This document shows positions 1-6,477 of a DNA stretch of 8,037 bases, piece after piece (positions within the stretch are counted from its first letter, which is position 1; each line of letters starts with the position of its first letter). The notes beneath the pieces were generated by a model. The model saw nothing but the letters and a program-made list of their open reading frames with translations. It searched no databases and had not been told where the DNA came from. Position numbers and translations under genes: made by a program. Source of the DNA: Clostridium sp. (GTDB lineage: Bacteria; Bacillota_A; Clostridia; Lachnospirales; Lachnospiraceae). Location: NCBI GenBank assembly GCA_023666975.1, contig JAMPAW010000153.1, positions 1 through 8,037 on the forward strand, in the 5' to 3' direction.

Positions 1-342
1 GATGTGAGTAAGAACCTTACCCGGCGGTTTCTTCAGGAATGGGCGCATATGAAAGAGATTTTGGAGCCGGTTTCCGAGTCCGCCAAATCCGATGAAGAGA
101 AGAAACCGGCGGATTATGCATTTACAAAGGAACTTCTGCATTTACTGAAATGTGCGATAGAGGAAATGGACGTGGACACCGCAGATGAAATCATGCAGCA
201 GTTAAAACGGTTTTCGTATCCGGAGATTATTATGTCGGAAGTGTTGGAAAAACTCAGCCTGGCGGTCGCAAATCTGGACGAGGAGCAGACGGCGGTGTGG
301 GTAGATAAATTTGAACAGGAATTGAAGGAGGATAAACAATGA
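1..342 (+). CDS. Partial: C-terminal end of a signalling protein, probably a hybrid histidine kinase
   Basis: The reading frame is open to the left edge, so this is probably the tail of a longer protein. A GTG at base 4 could begin a free-standing 112-residue protein: GTGA there would overlap a stop in another frame, but no ribosome binding site can be seen because the window starts. The protein is helical and acidic. Counting from that GTG, residues about 45-70 and 79-107 look like two copies of one helical hairpin (pattern LLxxLKxAIEExDxDTADEIMxxLKRF, then VLEKLxxAVANLDEEQTAVWVDKFEQEL). Such helical tails are known after the Hpt domain of Lachnospiraceae hybrid kinases, and the first residues resemble the last Hpt helix. 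No catalytic motif lies within the visible part. It overlaps the response regulator downstream by ATGA, which suggests translational coupling and a shared phosphorelay. The kinase assignment is inferred from context and resemblance. Confidence 0.55.
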   Translation, partial: DVSKNLTRRFLQEWAHMKEILEPVSESAKSDEEKKPADYAFTKELLHLLKCAIEEMDVDTADEIMQQLKRFSYPEIIMSEVLEKLSLAVANLDEEQTAVWVDKFEQELKEDKQ

Positions 343-1103
343 AAAAGGTATTATTAATCGGGGAACTGAATGAGGTGGTCAGAAGCCTGCATGAATGCCT
401 GGCAGAAGATTTTCAGGTTCAGCTTTGCTCGGAGGAGCTTGCCAATGTACAGGCAATGGTAAAAATTATCAAGCCGCAATTAATTGTGATATCGCAAATC
501 GGGAAAGAAACGCTGGACCCTGCCATTTTTCAATGGATTCATGAAAAATATTCCCGGACTCCGGTGCTTGGTGTCACGACCAAAGAGCAATGGGAGCCGT
601 GCAGGGAATTGTATCAGGGGGAGCAGTTTGCTGTCCTGTTCCGCCCTGTGGCAAAGAGTGAGCTGCTGCAAAAATGCCATGCGCTTCTCGGAGAAGGAGG
701 GGAAGAAAATCCACAGCAGGAAAAAGCGGATTCCTCTGGACGTAAGAAAATTATGATCGTAGACGACAGTGCCCTGCTGCTTCGCAGCATGAAAAGCATG
801 CTGGAAAAAAGCTATGATATCTGCCTTGCAAAATCCGGCGAACAGGCATTGAAAATGATTCCGAAAGAAAATCCAGACCTGATCTTACTGGATTATGAAA
901 TGGAGGGAATGGACGGCAAAAGCACTTTTGAGGCGATGCGGGAGGATGCGGGCATGCAGTCTATTCCGGTGGTATTCCTTACGAGTGTGTCGGACAGGCA
1001 GTCTATTTATTCCGTTTTAAAATCGAAACCTGATGGCTATATCTTAAAGCCGCCGGATGAGAACCGGATCTATGAGACGATACAGGAAATATTAGGCAGA
1101 TAA
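339..1103 (+). CDS. Response regulator with an N-terminal pseudo-receiver and an intact C-terminal receiver domain
   Basis: A 254-residue cytoplasmic signalling protein. The C-terminal receiver (about residues 136-254) has all the expected residues: acidic pair D142/D143, phospho-acceptor D185 in LILLDYEM, T215 in VVFLTS, and K237 in YILKPP. The N-terminal part (about 1-118) has the beta-alpha rhythm of a receiver but lacks the key residues: the first strand reads VLLIGEL with no acidic pair, the position expected for the acceptor Asp reads IVISQIG, and the lysine loop reads LFRPV. It should therefore not be phosphorylated. A Gln/Glu/Ser-rich linker (about 119-135) joins them. There is no DNA-binding or enzymatic output domain, so it may act as a phosphate shuttle, a sink or a protein-interaction switch. 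The start is secure: AAGGAG at 325-330 lies 8 bases before the ATG, and the gene overlaps its upstream neighbour by ATGA. Its likely phosphodonor is that neighbour. Confidence 0.9.
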   Translation: MKKVLLIGELNEVVRSLHECLAEDFQVQLCSEELANVQAMVKIIKPQLIVISQIGKETLDPAIFQWIHEKYSRTPVLGVTTKEQWEPCRELYQGEQFAVLFRPVAKSELLQKCHALLGEGGEENPQQEKADSSGRKKIMIVDDSALLLRSMKSMLEKSYDICLAKSGEQALKMIPKENPDLILLDYEMEGMDGKSTFEAMREDAGMQSIPVVFLTSVSDRQSIYSVLKSKPDGYILKPPDENRIYETIQEILGR

Positions 1104-1138
1104 TCGGGAAAGAGAATTTAAAAATCTGCAATAAAATG

Positions 1139-1164
1139 GGAACCTTTTTTCCCTGCGGCGCATC
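1139..1164 (+). promoter_or_regulatory. Candidate ECF-type promoter for the sigma/anti-sigma pair
   Basis: GGAACC (1139-1144) is followed, after exactly 16 bases that begin with a T-run, by CATC (1161-1164). This matches the usual ECF layout: a GGAAC-like -35 with a T-rich downstream edge, a 16-17 base spacer and a short CGTC-like -10. It lies about 50 bases before the sigma factor start, as expected for an autoregulated ECF gene. The -35 also falls within a small hairpin (GGGAA 1138-1142 with TTCCC 1149-1153). The assignment rests on motif form and position only. Confidence 0.5.
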
Positions 1165-1215
1165 ATTAATGTAGGGGAGATATTGAGAGAAGAATAAAAA
1201 GATGGAAAGAGAAGT

Positions 1216-1701
1216 ATGCAGATGAAAAAAGAGGAATTTTGCGAACAGGTGAAAATGTATCGGTATCAGTTATATATCGTTGCACAGGCCATATTGGGAA
1301 ATGAGGCAGATGCACAGGATGCCGTGTGCAGTGCGATCCTAAAGGGATATGAGCACATGCGGCAATTGAAGAATATGAGTAAATTCAAAGCGTGGATGAT
1401 TGCGATTACGAGAAATGAGGCGTTGCAGATTAAGCGGAAGCGCTTAGAACTTCCGGGCGATGAGCGGGTGGCAGAGCTGTTAGAGCCGGTCAAGGATCAT
1501 TATAGTGAATTGTGGGATGTGGTGTCGGCGCTGAAAGAGGAGTACCGGATTGTGATTGTGATGTTCTATTATAATGATTTGTCGATTAAAGAGATTGCAA
1601 AGATTTTAGGGATTGCCGCCGGAACGGTGAAGTCGAGGCTTAACCGAGGCAGGGAACTGTTAAGGCAGGCATTGGAAGGAAAGGAGAAGAAATATGAATA
1701 A
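1216..1701 (+). CDS. ECF-family RNA polymerase sigma factor
   Basis: A 161-residue protein of normal ECF length. Region 2 covers about residues 14-77: helices YQLYIVAQAILGNEADAQDAV and the conserved stretch FKAWMIAITRNEA, where promoter -10 recognition and core binding reside. A short linker follows, then region 4 (about 100-152) with a helix-turn-helix, DLSIKEIAKILGIAAGTVKSRL at 121-142, that reads the -35 element. The C-terminus is basic. The ATG at 1216 is preferred because GGAAAG (1204-1209) sits 6 bases upstream; the ATG at 1222 would have 12-base spacing. The stop codon overlaps the start of the next gene (ATGAATAA), so sigma and anti-sigma factors are probably co-translated. The conditions that release it cannot be read from the sequence; envelope stress is the usual role of ECF factors paired with membrane anti-sigma factors. 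Confidence 0.92.
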   Translation: MQMKKEEFCEQVKMYRYQLYIVAQAILGNEADAQDAVCSAILKGYEHMRQLKNMSKFKAWMIAITRNEALQIKRKRLELPGDERVAELLEPVKDHYSELWDVVSALKEEYRIVIVMFYYNDLSIKEIAKILGIAAGTVKSRLNRGRELLRQALEGKEKKYE

Positions 1702-2785
1702 TTTTGATAAAATGATCAAAGAGCTTTCCAAAAATGTTGATATTCCGGAAGGGTTTTCAGACAGGGTGGAAACCGTTCTTGAATCTTTGCCGGAGGATGA
1801 TGATGGTGAAGGGCGGCAGCGCACACCGCATAACCGGAGGCGGCTTGGGTTTGCGGCCTGCATCATCTGCGTGGTCTGCGTATTGGCATTTAACTCTATG
1901 CAGGCAGAGGCAAATATTTTTGAGACATTTAAACAGACGATTATGGACTTCCTGAATCTTGGCACGGACCCGGAGACCGGAGAGAGCAAGGGCGAGGAGC
2001 TGGGGATTGAGAGCAGCAGTACCGAGATAGAAAGCAAGCGGGATTTGATGCTGGAACTGCGGGAAGTCGTTGTGGATGCCCAGGGAATTTACCTGCTGGT
2101 GAAGATAACAGCGCCGCCGGATATTACGTTGACGGAAGATATTACCTTTGACTACTTTGCGTTCTGTGAGGGTGAAAATTATAATGCAGACCATATCATC
2201 GGAGGCGGTACACAGTGCCGCCTGTTGGAAACGATGGAGGAAAAGCCCAATGTAGCAACCTATACGGTAACGATCTCCTCGGATATACGGCCTTATCTGG
2301 ATAACACGGTTGTGGCATGTTTTAAGGATTTGACGTTAGACCCATATGGGGAAAATCCCGAACTGCTGGTAGAGGGAATGTGGAGTATTCCGTTTTGGGC
2401 AGAGATTACCGTGCGGGACAGCATTGAGATCGAGGGCAGTGACGATATAACATTTCCGTTTGTAGGCGCAACGGCGACTGTAGAGCGTATCGACCTGACA
2501 CCGCTTGGCATCACACTGCTTTCGGATGTTTCCAGAGTGCCCTATGATGAATTGTGCGTATCCGATACGACGATTACACTGCGGTTGAAAATGATGGATG
2601 GCAGCGAGATCTATATTATGCCGCATAATCCCGAACAGGAGTGGATTGTGGACAGCGGCAATGTGGAATACAGTGATGAAGGTGGCAAGACTTATCAAAA
2701 GGACAGTTATTCGTTTACTACGGCAATTGAACTGTCAAAGGTGGTGGGGGTTTATGTGCAGGAGGTATATGTTCCGGTGGAATAA
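1694..2785 (+). CDS. Membrane anti-sigma factor, DUF4179-like
   Basis: A 363-residue protein starting 8 bases inside the sigma factor gene, with AAGGAGAAG just upstream of its ATG. Residues 1-50 are charged and probably cytoplasmic (FDKMIKELSKN, then an acidic patch and the basic HNRRR), the position where such proteins bind their sigma factor. One membrane segment follows (about 51-67, LGFAACIICVVCVLAF). The remaining 290 or so residues should lie outside the membrane and are rich in beta-strand patterns; they resemble the DUF4179/DUF5643 domains typical of Firmicutes anti-sigma factors encoded next to ECF genes. No zinc-binding HxxxCxxC motif is present, so it is not a ZAS-type anti-sigma factor. 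The outer domain presumably senses an envelope signal, with regulated proteolysis or a conformational change freeing the sigma factor. The family call is by resemblance; the anti-sigma role rests on gene order and topology. Confidence 0.85.
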   Translation: MNNFDKMIKELSKNVDIPEGFSDRVETVLESLPEDDDGEGRQRTPHNRRRLGFAACIICVVCVLAFNSMQAEANIFETFKQTIMDFLNLGTDPETGESKGEELGIESSSTEIESKRDLMLELREVVVDAQGIYLLVKITAPPDITLTEDITFDYFAFCEGENYNADHIIGGGTQCRLLETMEEKPNVATYTVTISSDIRPYLDNTVVACFKDLTLDPYGENPELLVEGMWSIPFWAEITVRDSIEIEGSDDITFPFVGATATVERIDLTPLGITLLSDVSRVPYDELCVSDTTITLRLKMMDGSEIYIMPHNPEQEWIVDSGNVEYSDEGGKTYQKDSYSFTTAIELSKVVGVYVQEVYVPVE

Positions 2786-2827
2786 ATAGGTGGGCGATTG
2801 CGGAATTTAGGTTCTCGCGGACGTCCG

Positions 2828-2965
2828 TTGTACAATATAGACAAATCACCACAGGGCCGCTTTCGCTATGTGTCGCTCGTAGCGGTACATAAGGTGCCAA
2901 AGTACGGCACCTAAGTACCGACGGCTCCCCAATACCCTGTTGGTGATATTGTCTATATTGTACAA
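2828..2965. repeat. 138-bp MITE-like element with about 30-bp terminal inverted repeats
   Basis: The left arm (2828-2856, starting TTGTACAATATAGACAAAT and ending CACAGGG) is the reverse complement of the right arm (2935-2965, starting CCCTGTTGGTGA and ending TATATTGTACAA), apart from two single-base insertions in the right arm. The outermost 8 bases, TTGTACAA, are themselves palindromic, so they read the same at both ends and could equally be a target duplication. The interior (2857-2934) has its own hairpins and no coding capacity. Long imperfect terminal repeats around a short structured core are typical of MITEs or other small non-autonomous repeats, though an extended RNA hairpin would look the same. 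Confidence 0.7.
2883..2920. repeat. Inner hairpin within the 138-bp element
   Basis: CGGTAC (2883-2888) pairs with GTACCG (2915-2920), and AGGTGCC (2892-2898) pairs with GGCACCT (2906-2912), leaving the 7-base loop AAAGTAC. Only a few unpaired bases separate the two stems, so this is one nearly continuous stem of 13 pairs. A competing stem can form just upstream, CCGCT (2857-2861) with AGCGG (2881-2885) or CGCTA with TAGCG, using the same bases at 2883-2885. The core could therefore switch between two folds. Confidence 0.7.
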
Positions 2966-3009
2966 CTAGTGCACCGAATAATTCATAACCAGCCGGTTGT
3001 ATTTGGATG

Positions 3010-3054
3010 AAGCCCTTAATATTTAGTGTTTCAAGCTAAATATCTGGGGAGCTT
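3010..3054. repeat. Strong stem-loop between the MITE-like element and the LRR gene
   Basis: AAGCCCTTAATATTTAG (3010-3026) pairs with CTAAATATCTGGGGAGCTT (3036-3054) around the 9-base loop TGTTTCAAG. The upper 8 pairs are perfect (ATATTTAG with CTAAATAT); the lower part pairs with two single-base bulges and two G-T pairs. No T-run follows (the next bases are TGCAATCG), so it is not a standard intrinsic terminator on this strand. It could be a leader structure, an RNA processing site or part of a larger structured element. Confidence 0.6.
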
Positions 3055-3169
3055 TGCAATCGCCTATGTAGGAAAATAGAAGAGGGGGAACATATACTGT
3101 ATGGAGTAAGAAAAAGAAAAGCAATAAGGTGAAAAAGTAAAATAAAAATAAAGTTCGGGAGGATTTTTT

Positions 3170-6100
3170 ATGAAAGAAAAAGGAGTTATGTGTATGCGGA
3201 AAAGACTGAAAATGTTCGTGTTCGCAGCAGTGGCAGTGTGTGCGCTTTGCCTGACGGAAACAGGCAGGGAACCGTGGCTGGTGTATGCCGATACAGAGGA
3301 TGTGGAAGAAGATGTTACAGAAGAAGAGGATGTTATCATTGAAGAGGGGTATATGTCAGAGGATGGCAACTGGGCTTGTAACCTTGTCAAACATTATGAT
3401 GAGCGTGACGGGGAGGTTCAGCAGATTGTAGAAATCTCCATTGCATCTTACATAGGAGAAGAAATAAAGTTTGGAGGAACGATTACGGTACCGGAAAAAA
3501 TGAGGGTGCGCAAGGATGAGACAGAAGAGTGGAGCGATGAATATTATGTAACTCGTATTGAGTCCATGGACACTTCATCATCAACGACAAAGCTTGAGGT
3601 ATATTATGTAGTCTCTGTCACCCTGCCGAAAACGGTCATCAGTATAGGAAGTAATGCCTTTAGCTTCATGACAAATCTTGAAGAGGTAACCATAGCGGAT
3701 TCCACTACAGAAGAAGGTGAACAGGCTGTGCTGAAATCCTATTGGTTACATGATGCATGTATAGAGGGAGAAGCATTTTGGTTATCGAAAAAGCTCAAAA
3801 AGGTTGACATCCCAGACGTTACCACTGCAATCGGAAATGGTGCATTTTCCAGGTGTGAAGCACTTGTGGATATTGAACTTCCCAATGGCATTACCAGAAT
3901 TGGTGATAGTGCGTTCAGTGGTTGTGCATTTACGGAAATCAACCTTCCAGACAGTATTACGGAAATAGGAAACGGTGCATTTTCCTCTTGCAGCAATCTT
4001 ACGGCAATTGAACTCCCGCCGGGGATTACGGAGATCGCTGCCGGTGTATTTAGAGGTTGTGAAGCGCTTACCAGTGTGAAGATTCCTTCCGAGGTCACGA
4101 AGATAGGCGATAGTGCATTCAATAGTTGCAGCGGCCTTGAAGGGATTGCATTTGGAGATGCCCCAATCGAGGCAATAGGAATTAGTACTTTTAATGGTTG
4201 TACAAGCCTTACAAGTATTTCCCTGCCGGATTCGGTTACCGAGATAGGAAAATTTGCATTTGATGGCTGTACGCAGCTTGCATCCATCCGTCTGCCGGAG
4301 CAGTTGCCTGACATACCAAACGGTTGCTTTTCAGAATGTAAAAGCCTGACTGCGGTTGTCATTCCAGAAAGTGTGGAAAAGATTGGTTCTGGTGCATTTT
4401 CTGACTGTACAGCCTTAGAGACTATTGTAATACCGAAAGATACAGTGGTTGAATACAAGGATAGTGTATTTTCAAGCTGTGATTCAAACAAGCTTACGAT
4501 TTATACAGAGGAAGATTCCGAGGTGATGACGACCTTAGACATAAATATAAATTTCCATTTCCGGTGCATTCCTGTACACGGCAAAGTATCCGAAGTTTTG
4601 CATACGGAAGACGGCTGGAAGTACATGGAAAATGCGGAGGAAGGCATTAAGATTGTCGGCTATGACGGAGTACTTACAGAACTGGTCATACCAGAATTTC
4701 AGGATGCTGATGTAACCATTATTGCCGGAAAGATATTTAAGGGCAATACGGAAATCACATCGATTCAGTTACCGGACACCGTAACGTATATCGGCGCGGA
4801 TGCATTTAACGGATGCAGCAGTCTTGCAAAGATTAACCTGCCGTCCGGTCTTGCCTATATCGGGGATAGTGCCCTAGAGGGCTGCGGGCCATTTCAGAAT
4901 ACGAGCATACCGGAACACATCAAGTATATCGGTGACTATTCTTTCTGCGGCTGGACGGAGCTTGAAAAGGCTGTGATTCCCGCAGATGTGGAGAGGCTGG
5001 GAGCGCATGCCTTTGACGGCTGTGAAAAACTGGCAAGCGTAGAATTTAAGGGTGTGCCGGAGACGGAGCTGGAAGGAAGCTTTGACATCAGTAATGCAGC
5101 ATTTAAGGATTGTGATTTAAAGAGCCTGACATTGCCGGATAACTGTGGTGGAATTAACGAACACGCTTTTGATGGCAATGAGAATTTAAAAACCGTGGCT
5201 TTGCCTGACAGCCTGTATTATATTGGCGAAAGGGCATTTGCAGATTGTTATGCGCTGGAGAGCATTAACCTGCCATCTGTTATGGAATATATATCAGAGG
5301 GTGTGTTTGCAGATTGTAGAAGCCTTACGCAGATTACCATACCGGCGGGGGTGACAACAATTGATGCCGCTGCATTTTCCGGCTGTATAGCGCTTTCGGA
5401 AATTGAAATACCGGATGCGGTTACCCGGATTTACAGCCATGCATTTGAAGGATGTACCAGCATTACGGAGGTTGCCATACCGGAGACGGTAGCCTCTATT
5501 GGGAAAGAGGCATTTCGTGGCTGTACCGGCCTTACAAAAGCGACAATCCCAGCAATGGCTACAGAAGTCGGGGAAAATGCATTTTCCGGTGCCGGTTCCC
5601 TTACAATCTATACAGTATCGGGTTCCAAGGCATTACAGTATGCCAAGGCAAACAATATCGATTATGTACTGCTGGATGGCGGCTGCGAAAGCGGTGGCGG
5701 CAGTACCGAAGGGGAAAGTGGCAGCGAAGGCGGCAATACGCAGACCACCGGTGGAAATAAAAGCGGCGGCAATAATCCGGGTACATCTGGCGGAAATGGG
5801 AATGGCGGCAAAACAGAGGCAGTTCCGGCCGACAAGGGGAAAACACTGGCGGTAACCAGCCTGCAGTGCAATGTCAAAGTTACTTCTTCTGATAAGGACA
5901 GCCCGCAGGTAGCATATACCGGCACGGCAGATAAAAAGGCAGCGCAGGTTAAGGTGCCGGATACCGTAACCGTTGACGGTGTTACCTATCAGGTGACCAG
6001 TATTGCGGATAAGGCATTTGCCAAAAATAAAAAGCTGAAAACTGTCACGGTTGGGGCAAATGTCACCACAGTCGGAAAGGGCGCGTTCCAAAACTGCACG

Positions 6101-6346
6101 AGCTTAAAGACCGTCACCATCAAGTCAACGGGTTTAAGCAAAATCGGTGCCAATGCATTTAGCGGGGATAAAAAGCTGACGAAAATCACCTTAAAGACAA
6201 CGAAGCTTACCAAGAAATCCATAGGAAAAAATGCATTAAAAGGGACGAATCAAAAACTGACGATAAAAGTACCGGGCAAGAAGGTATCGGCTTATAAAGG
6301 CTATTTTAAAAATAAGGGCAATAAAAATGTGAAGGTGAAAAAGTAA
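3170..6346 (+). CDS. BspA-like leucine-rich-repeat surface protein
   Basis: A secreted 1058-residue protein. Residues 1-40 form a signal peptide (basic MRKRLK at 9-14, hydrophobic core about 15-28, probable cleavage after VYA at 40), followed by an acidic segment. I count 28 TpLRR/LRR_5-type modules (pattern LPxxVTxIGxxAFxGCxxLxxI): 11 in about 150-445, 13 in about 500-815, and 4 in the C-terminal part (about 940-1040). A non-LRR insert lies between the first two blocks, and a Gly/Ser/Asn-rich flexible linker spans about 837-882. The C-terminus is very Lys-rich: about 20 Lys in the last 59 residues. No LPxTG motif or C-terminal membrane anchor is present, so attachment may be electrostatic or the protein may be released. 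BspA-type proteins in other bacteria bind host or matrix proteins; the ligand here is unknown. Start: ATG 3170 has GGGAGGA at 3157-3163, but ATG 3194 also has a good site and would give a more typical signal peptide. Confidence 0.93.
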   Translation: MKEKGVMCMRKRLKMFVFAAVAVCALCLTETGREPWLVYADTEDVEEDVTEEEDVIIEEGYMSEDGNWACNLVKHYDERDGEVQQIVEISIASYIGEEIKFGGTITVPEKMRVRKDETEEWSDEYYVTRIESMDTSSSTTKLEVYYVVSVTLPKTVISIGSNAFSFMTNLEEVTIADSTTEEGEQAVLKSYWLHDACIEGEAFWLSKKLKKVDIPDVTTAIGNGAFSRCEALVDIELPNGITRIGDSAFSGCAFTEINLPDSITEIGNGAFSSCSNLTAIELPPGITEIAAGVFRGCEALTSVKIPSEVTKIGDSAFNSCSGLEGIAFGDAPIEAIGISTFNGCTSLTSISLPDSVTEIGKFAFDGCTQLASIRLPEQLPDIPNGCFSECKSLTAVVIPESVEKIGSGAFSDCTALETIVIPKDTVVEYKDSVFSSCDSNKLTIYTEEDSEVMTTLDININFHFRCIPVHGKVSEVLHTEDGWKYMENAEEGIKIVGYDGVLTELVIPEFQDADVTIIAGKIFKGNTEITSIQLPDTVTYIGADAFNGCSSLAKINLPSGLAYIGDSALEGCGPFQNTSIPEHIKYIGDYSFCGWTELEKAVIPADVERLGAHAFDGCEKLASVEFKGVPETELEGSFDISNAAFKDCDLKSLTLPDNCGGINEHAFDGNENLKTVALPDSLYYIGERAFADCYALESINLPSVMEYISEGVFADCRSLTQITIPAGVTTIDAAAFSGCIALSEIEIPDAVTRIYSHAFEGCTSITEVAIPETVASIGKEAFRGCTGLTKATIPAMATEVGENAFSGAGSLTIYTVSGSKALQYAKANNIDYVLLDGGCESGGGSTEGESGSEGGNTQTTGGNKSGGNNPGTSGGNGNGGKTEAVPADKGKTLAVTSLQCNVKVTSSDKDSPQVAYTGTADKKAAQVKVPDTVTVDGVTYQVTSIADKAFAKNKKLKTVTVGANVTTVGKGAFQNCTSLKTVTIKSTGLSKIGANAFSGDKKLTKITLKTTKLTKKSIGKNALKGTNQKLTIKVPGKKVSAYKGYFKNKGNKNVKVKK
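3181..3185 (+). promoter_or_regulatory. Second ribosome binding site favouring an alternative start at 3194
   Basis: AGGAG at 3181-3185 lies 8 bases before the in-frame ATG at 3194, inside the first codons of the 3170 start. Starting at 3194 would give MRKRLKMFVF at the N-terminus, an ideal signal-peptide beginning. The ATG at 3188 would be only 2 bases from the same site and is unlikely. Both the 3170 and 3194 starts are well supported. Confidence 0.5.
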
Positions 6347-6387
6347 AGTTTTGTGAGACGAAACATTGATTTCCCAATGAATTTATA

Positions 6388-6435
6388 CCTTTCTGCTAAG
6401 TGAGGCTTTGTCCCGCATGGCAGAAAGGGATTTTT
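6388..6435 (+). terminator. Terminator-like hairpin between the LRR and transglutaminase-like genes
   Basis: CCTTTCTGC (6388-6396) pairs perfectly with GCAGAAAGG (6420-6428), and five T follow at 6431-6435. The 23-base loop is large for a simple terminator and may fold further. The hairpin starts about 40 bases after the LRR stop codon and its T-run ends 42 bases before the next start codon. It could end the LRR transcript, allow partial readthrough, or act as an attenuator in the leader of the next gene. Confidence 0.65.
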
Positions 6436-6477
6436 CTGTGTCAGGGATGATAAAGAAAAGTAGAGGAGAGAATAAAC

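Larger units (their letters stand above)
2793..3064. repeat. Outer inverted repeat enclosing the intergenic structures
   Basis: GGCGATTGC at 2793-2801 is the exact reverse complement of GCAATCGCC at 3056-3064. The arms lie 254 bases apart and bracket both the 138-bp inverted-repeat element and the 3010-3054 hairpin. If transcribed as one RNA, the arms could close a multi-branched structure. A chance 9-bp match over this distance is possible, so the pairing is only suggestive. Confidence 0.4.
2786..3169. other. 384-base intergenic region of nested inverted repeats
   Basis: No convincing gene was found here on either strand. In order, the region holds: an outer-repeat arm at 2793-2801; a self-complementary decamer, CGGACGTCCG (2818-2827); a 138-bp element with long inverted ends (2828-2965); a spacer of about 44 bases containing the palindrome GAATAATTC and a weak AACC/GGTT hairpin; a strong hairpin (3010-3054); the second outer-repeat arm (3056-3064); and an A-rich leader ending in the ribosome binding site GGGAGGA (3157-3163). 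No well-matched housekeeping promoter for the downstream gene was seen, and no classical terminator with a T-run follows the anti-sigma gene. Confidence 0.75.

Noticed and set aside
3086..3112. GGGAAC upstream of the LRR gene as a second ECF -35 element
   Set aside because: No CGTC- or CATC-like -10 lies 15-17 bases downstream, and the T-rich edge is absent.
3072..3140. Short + strand frame ending KKKKSNKVKK before the LRR gene
   Set aside because: It has no start codon or ribosome binding site and a stop lies just upstream; kept only as a possible remnant.
3739..4491. A 250-codon open frame on the - strand inside the LRR gene
   Set aside because: It is the antisense shadow of repetitive LRR coding sequence; its Ser/Pro/Ile-rich product mirrors the repeat codons, and the + strand protein is clearly real.
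3640..5600. Regularly spaced repeats that could suggest a CRISPR array
   Set aside because: The repeats are degenerate at the DNA level, keep one open frame and encode LRR_5 modules.
5633..6091. Long - strand frames opposite the Gly/Ser linker of the LRR gene
   Set aside because: They arise from the GC-rich linker codons and give low-complexity Pro/Leu or Arg/His-rich products with no ribosome binding site or family resemblance.
6388..6435. Riboswitch, such as a cyclic-di-GMP class, upstream of the transglutaminase-like gene
   Set aside because: No known aptamer core was recognised; a single long stem plus T-run is better explained as a terminator or attenuator.
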